In this document: in pieces, positions 34,277-34,786 of the stretch
Layout: every line of letters begins with the position of its first letter
Position numbering within the stretch: the stretch's first letter is position 1
Source: an uncultured Alphaproteobacteria bacterium
GTDB lineage: Bacteria > Pseudomonadota > Alphaproteobacteria > HIMB59 > GCA-002718135
DNA: 34,786 bases
Reading direction: 5' to 3'
NCBI GenBank assembly: GCA_902517315.1
Contig: CABYBP010000011.1
Location: 1-34,786, forward strand
Made by a program: the position numbers and the translations under genes
Notes under the pieces: generated by a model
Databases searched by the model: none
What the model saw: only the letters and a program-made list of their open reading frames with translations
What the model was told of the DNA's origin: nothing

Positions 34277-34786
34277 GTTAATAATAATTTCTTCACCTTC
34301 AGGTGCTGGGAAAACTACTCTATGTAAGTTATTGATTAAAAAAATGAAGAATATTAATCTTTCTATCTCCTATACTTCTAGAAGTAAAAGATTAAATGAA
34401 GTGAATGGAAAGGATTATTATTTTATTTCTAAAAATAAATTTCAAAATTTAAAAAAACAAAATTTTTTTATTGAAACTGCTGAAAATTTTAATAATTATT
34501 ATGGATCACCATACAAAAATATTACTAGAGCAAATAAAAGAAAAAAACACATATTATTTGATATCGATTGGAAGGGGGCTAGAAAAATCAGAAGTTTTTA
34601 TAAAAAAGAAAAAATAATAGATTTTTTTATTCTTCCACCTTCAAAATCAGAACTAAAAAGAAGATTAATAAAAAGAGGGAGAGATAATAATAAAGAGATA
34701 AATTTAAGATTATCATATGCTATTAATGAGATGAAACATTATAAAGAATATAAGCATGTGTTAATCAATGAAAATATTCATAAAAC
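34254..34786 (+). CDS. gmk: Guanylate kinase (3' end beyond the window)
   Basis: Gmk phosphorylates GMP to GDP. The frame begins at the ATG at 34254, inside the end of mltG, and stays open to the window edge (177 full codons). It reads MTTEIINKLIIISSPSGAGK, with the P-loop SPSGAGKTT at about 14-22. GMP-binding features follow: YTSRSKR near 40, then a DYYFIS stretch, YYGSPY and DIDWKGARKI. The usual EIDW motif is DIDW here. The fab-mltG-gmk linkage is plausible in Alphaproteobacteria. Truncated by the window only; nothing suggests a pseudogene. Confidence 0.92.
   Translation, partial: MTTEIINKLIIISSPSGAGKTTLCKLLIKKMKNINLSISYTSRSKRLNEVNGKDYYFISKNKFQNLKKQNFFIETAENFNNYYGSPYKNITRANKRKKHILFDIDWKGARKIRSFYKKEKIIDFFILPPSKSELKRRLIKRGRDNNKEINLRLSYAINEMKHYKEYKHVLINENIHK

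Noticed and set aside
1..34786. CRISPR arrays, insertion sequences, prophage or integrated-element boundaries
   Set aside because: No spaced direct repeats, transposase or integrase genes or terminal inverted repeats are visible. The tRNA at the left edge has no integrase beside it and no repeated 3' end.

Overview
This window looks like the chromosome of a streamlined, AT-rich marine alphaproteobacterium. SAR11-like or AEGEAN-169/HIMB59-like lineages are my best guess, but no 16S or database search was available. The evidence is very low GC, strong A/T-ending codon bias, intergenic gaps of mostly 0-30 bases, many 1-23 base gene overlaps, alphaproteobacterial small families (DUF2794-like, DUF3553-like), a DksA with a degenerate zinc finger, and a tandem GAAC-N7-GAAC SOS box before recA. 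Almost every gene is a recognisable housekeeping gene. I see no insertion sequence, prophage, CRISPR array or defence island.

Layout. (1) 1-480: tRNA-Leu(UAA), followed after 11 bases by a small VOC-fold gene. (2) 477-2830, minus: dksA - DUF3553 - moaA - nadK operon. (3) 2858-4240: regulatory region with a dksA promoter and SOS box(es), then recA and its terminator. (4) 4240-6912: alaS, apparently leaderless, converging on a minus-strand log-icd pair. (5) 8680-13322, minus: a two-gene RND efflux pump (adaptor + permease) without an outer-membrane channel gene. (6) 13392-16615: rlmE - guaA - Old Yellow Enzyme-like gene. (7) 16825-19378: a three-gene SsuA/THI5-type ABC importer with a strong Shine-Dalgarno site on the binding protein and a stable hairpin behind it. 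(8) 19433-23515: DUF2794 gene divergent from a thioredoxin-like - yfgM-like - bamB - der operon. (9) 23519-30068, minus: rpsF - rpsR - rplI - dnaB - alr - RND/MMPL transporter - cvpA. (10) 30153-34786: fabD - fabG - acpP - fabF - mltG - gmk (cut by the window end).

How it fits together. The window covers replication and repair (RecA, DnaB), translation (AlaRS, S6/S18/L9, Der, RlmE, tRNA-Leu), envelope biogenesis (BamB, YfgM-like, MltG, Alr, fatty acid synthesis, two RND-type transporters), nucleotide and cofactor supply (GuaA, Gmk, NadK, MoaA), TCA cycle (Icd), and one scavenging importer whose ligand cannot be fixed from sequence.

I found no convincing wholly new system. The most interesting signals are regulatory: four operon heads (alaS, dnaB, and the divergent DUF2794/thioredoxin pair) have a -10-like hexamer ending exactly 8 bases before the ATG and no Shine-Dalgarno, which suggests leaderless transcripts, while recA, acpP, rpsF and the ABC binding protein carry clear Shine-Dalgarno sites. 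Others are the tandem SOS box, an intercistronic hairpin in the ABC operon, a 19-base palindrome between the divergent rpsF and fabD operons, and a tRNA-VOC linkage with no room for a separate promoter.
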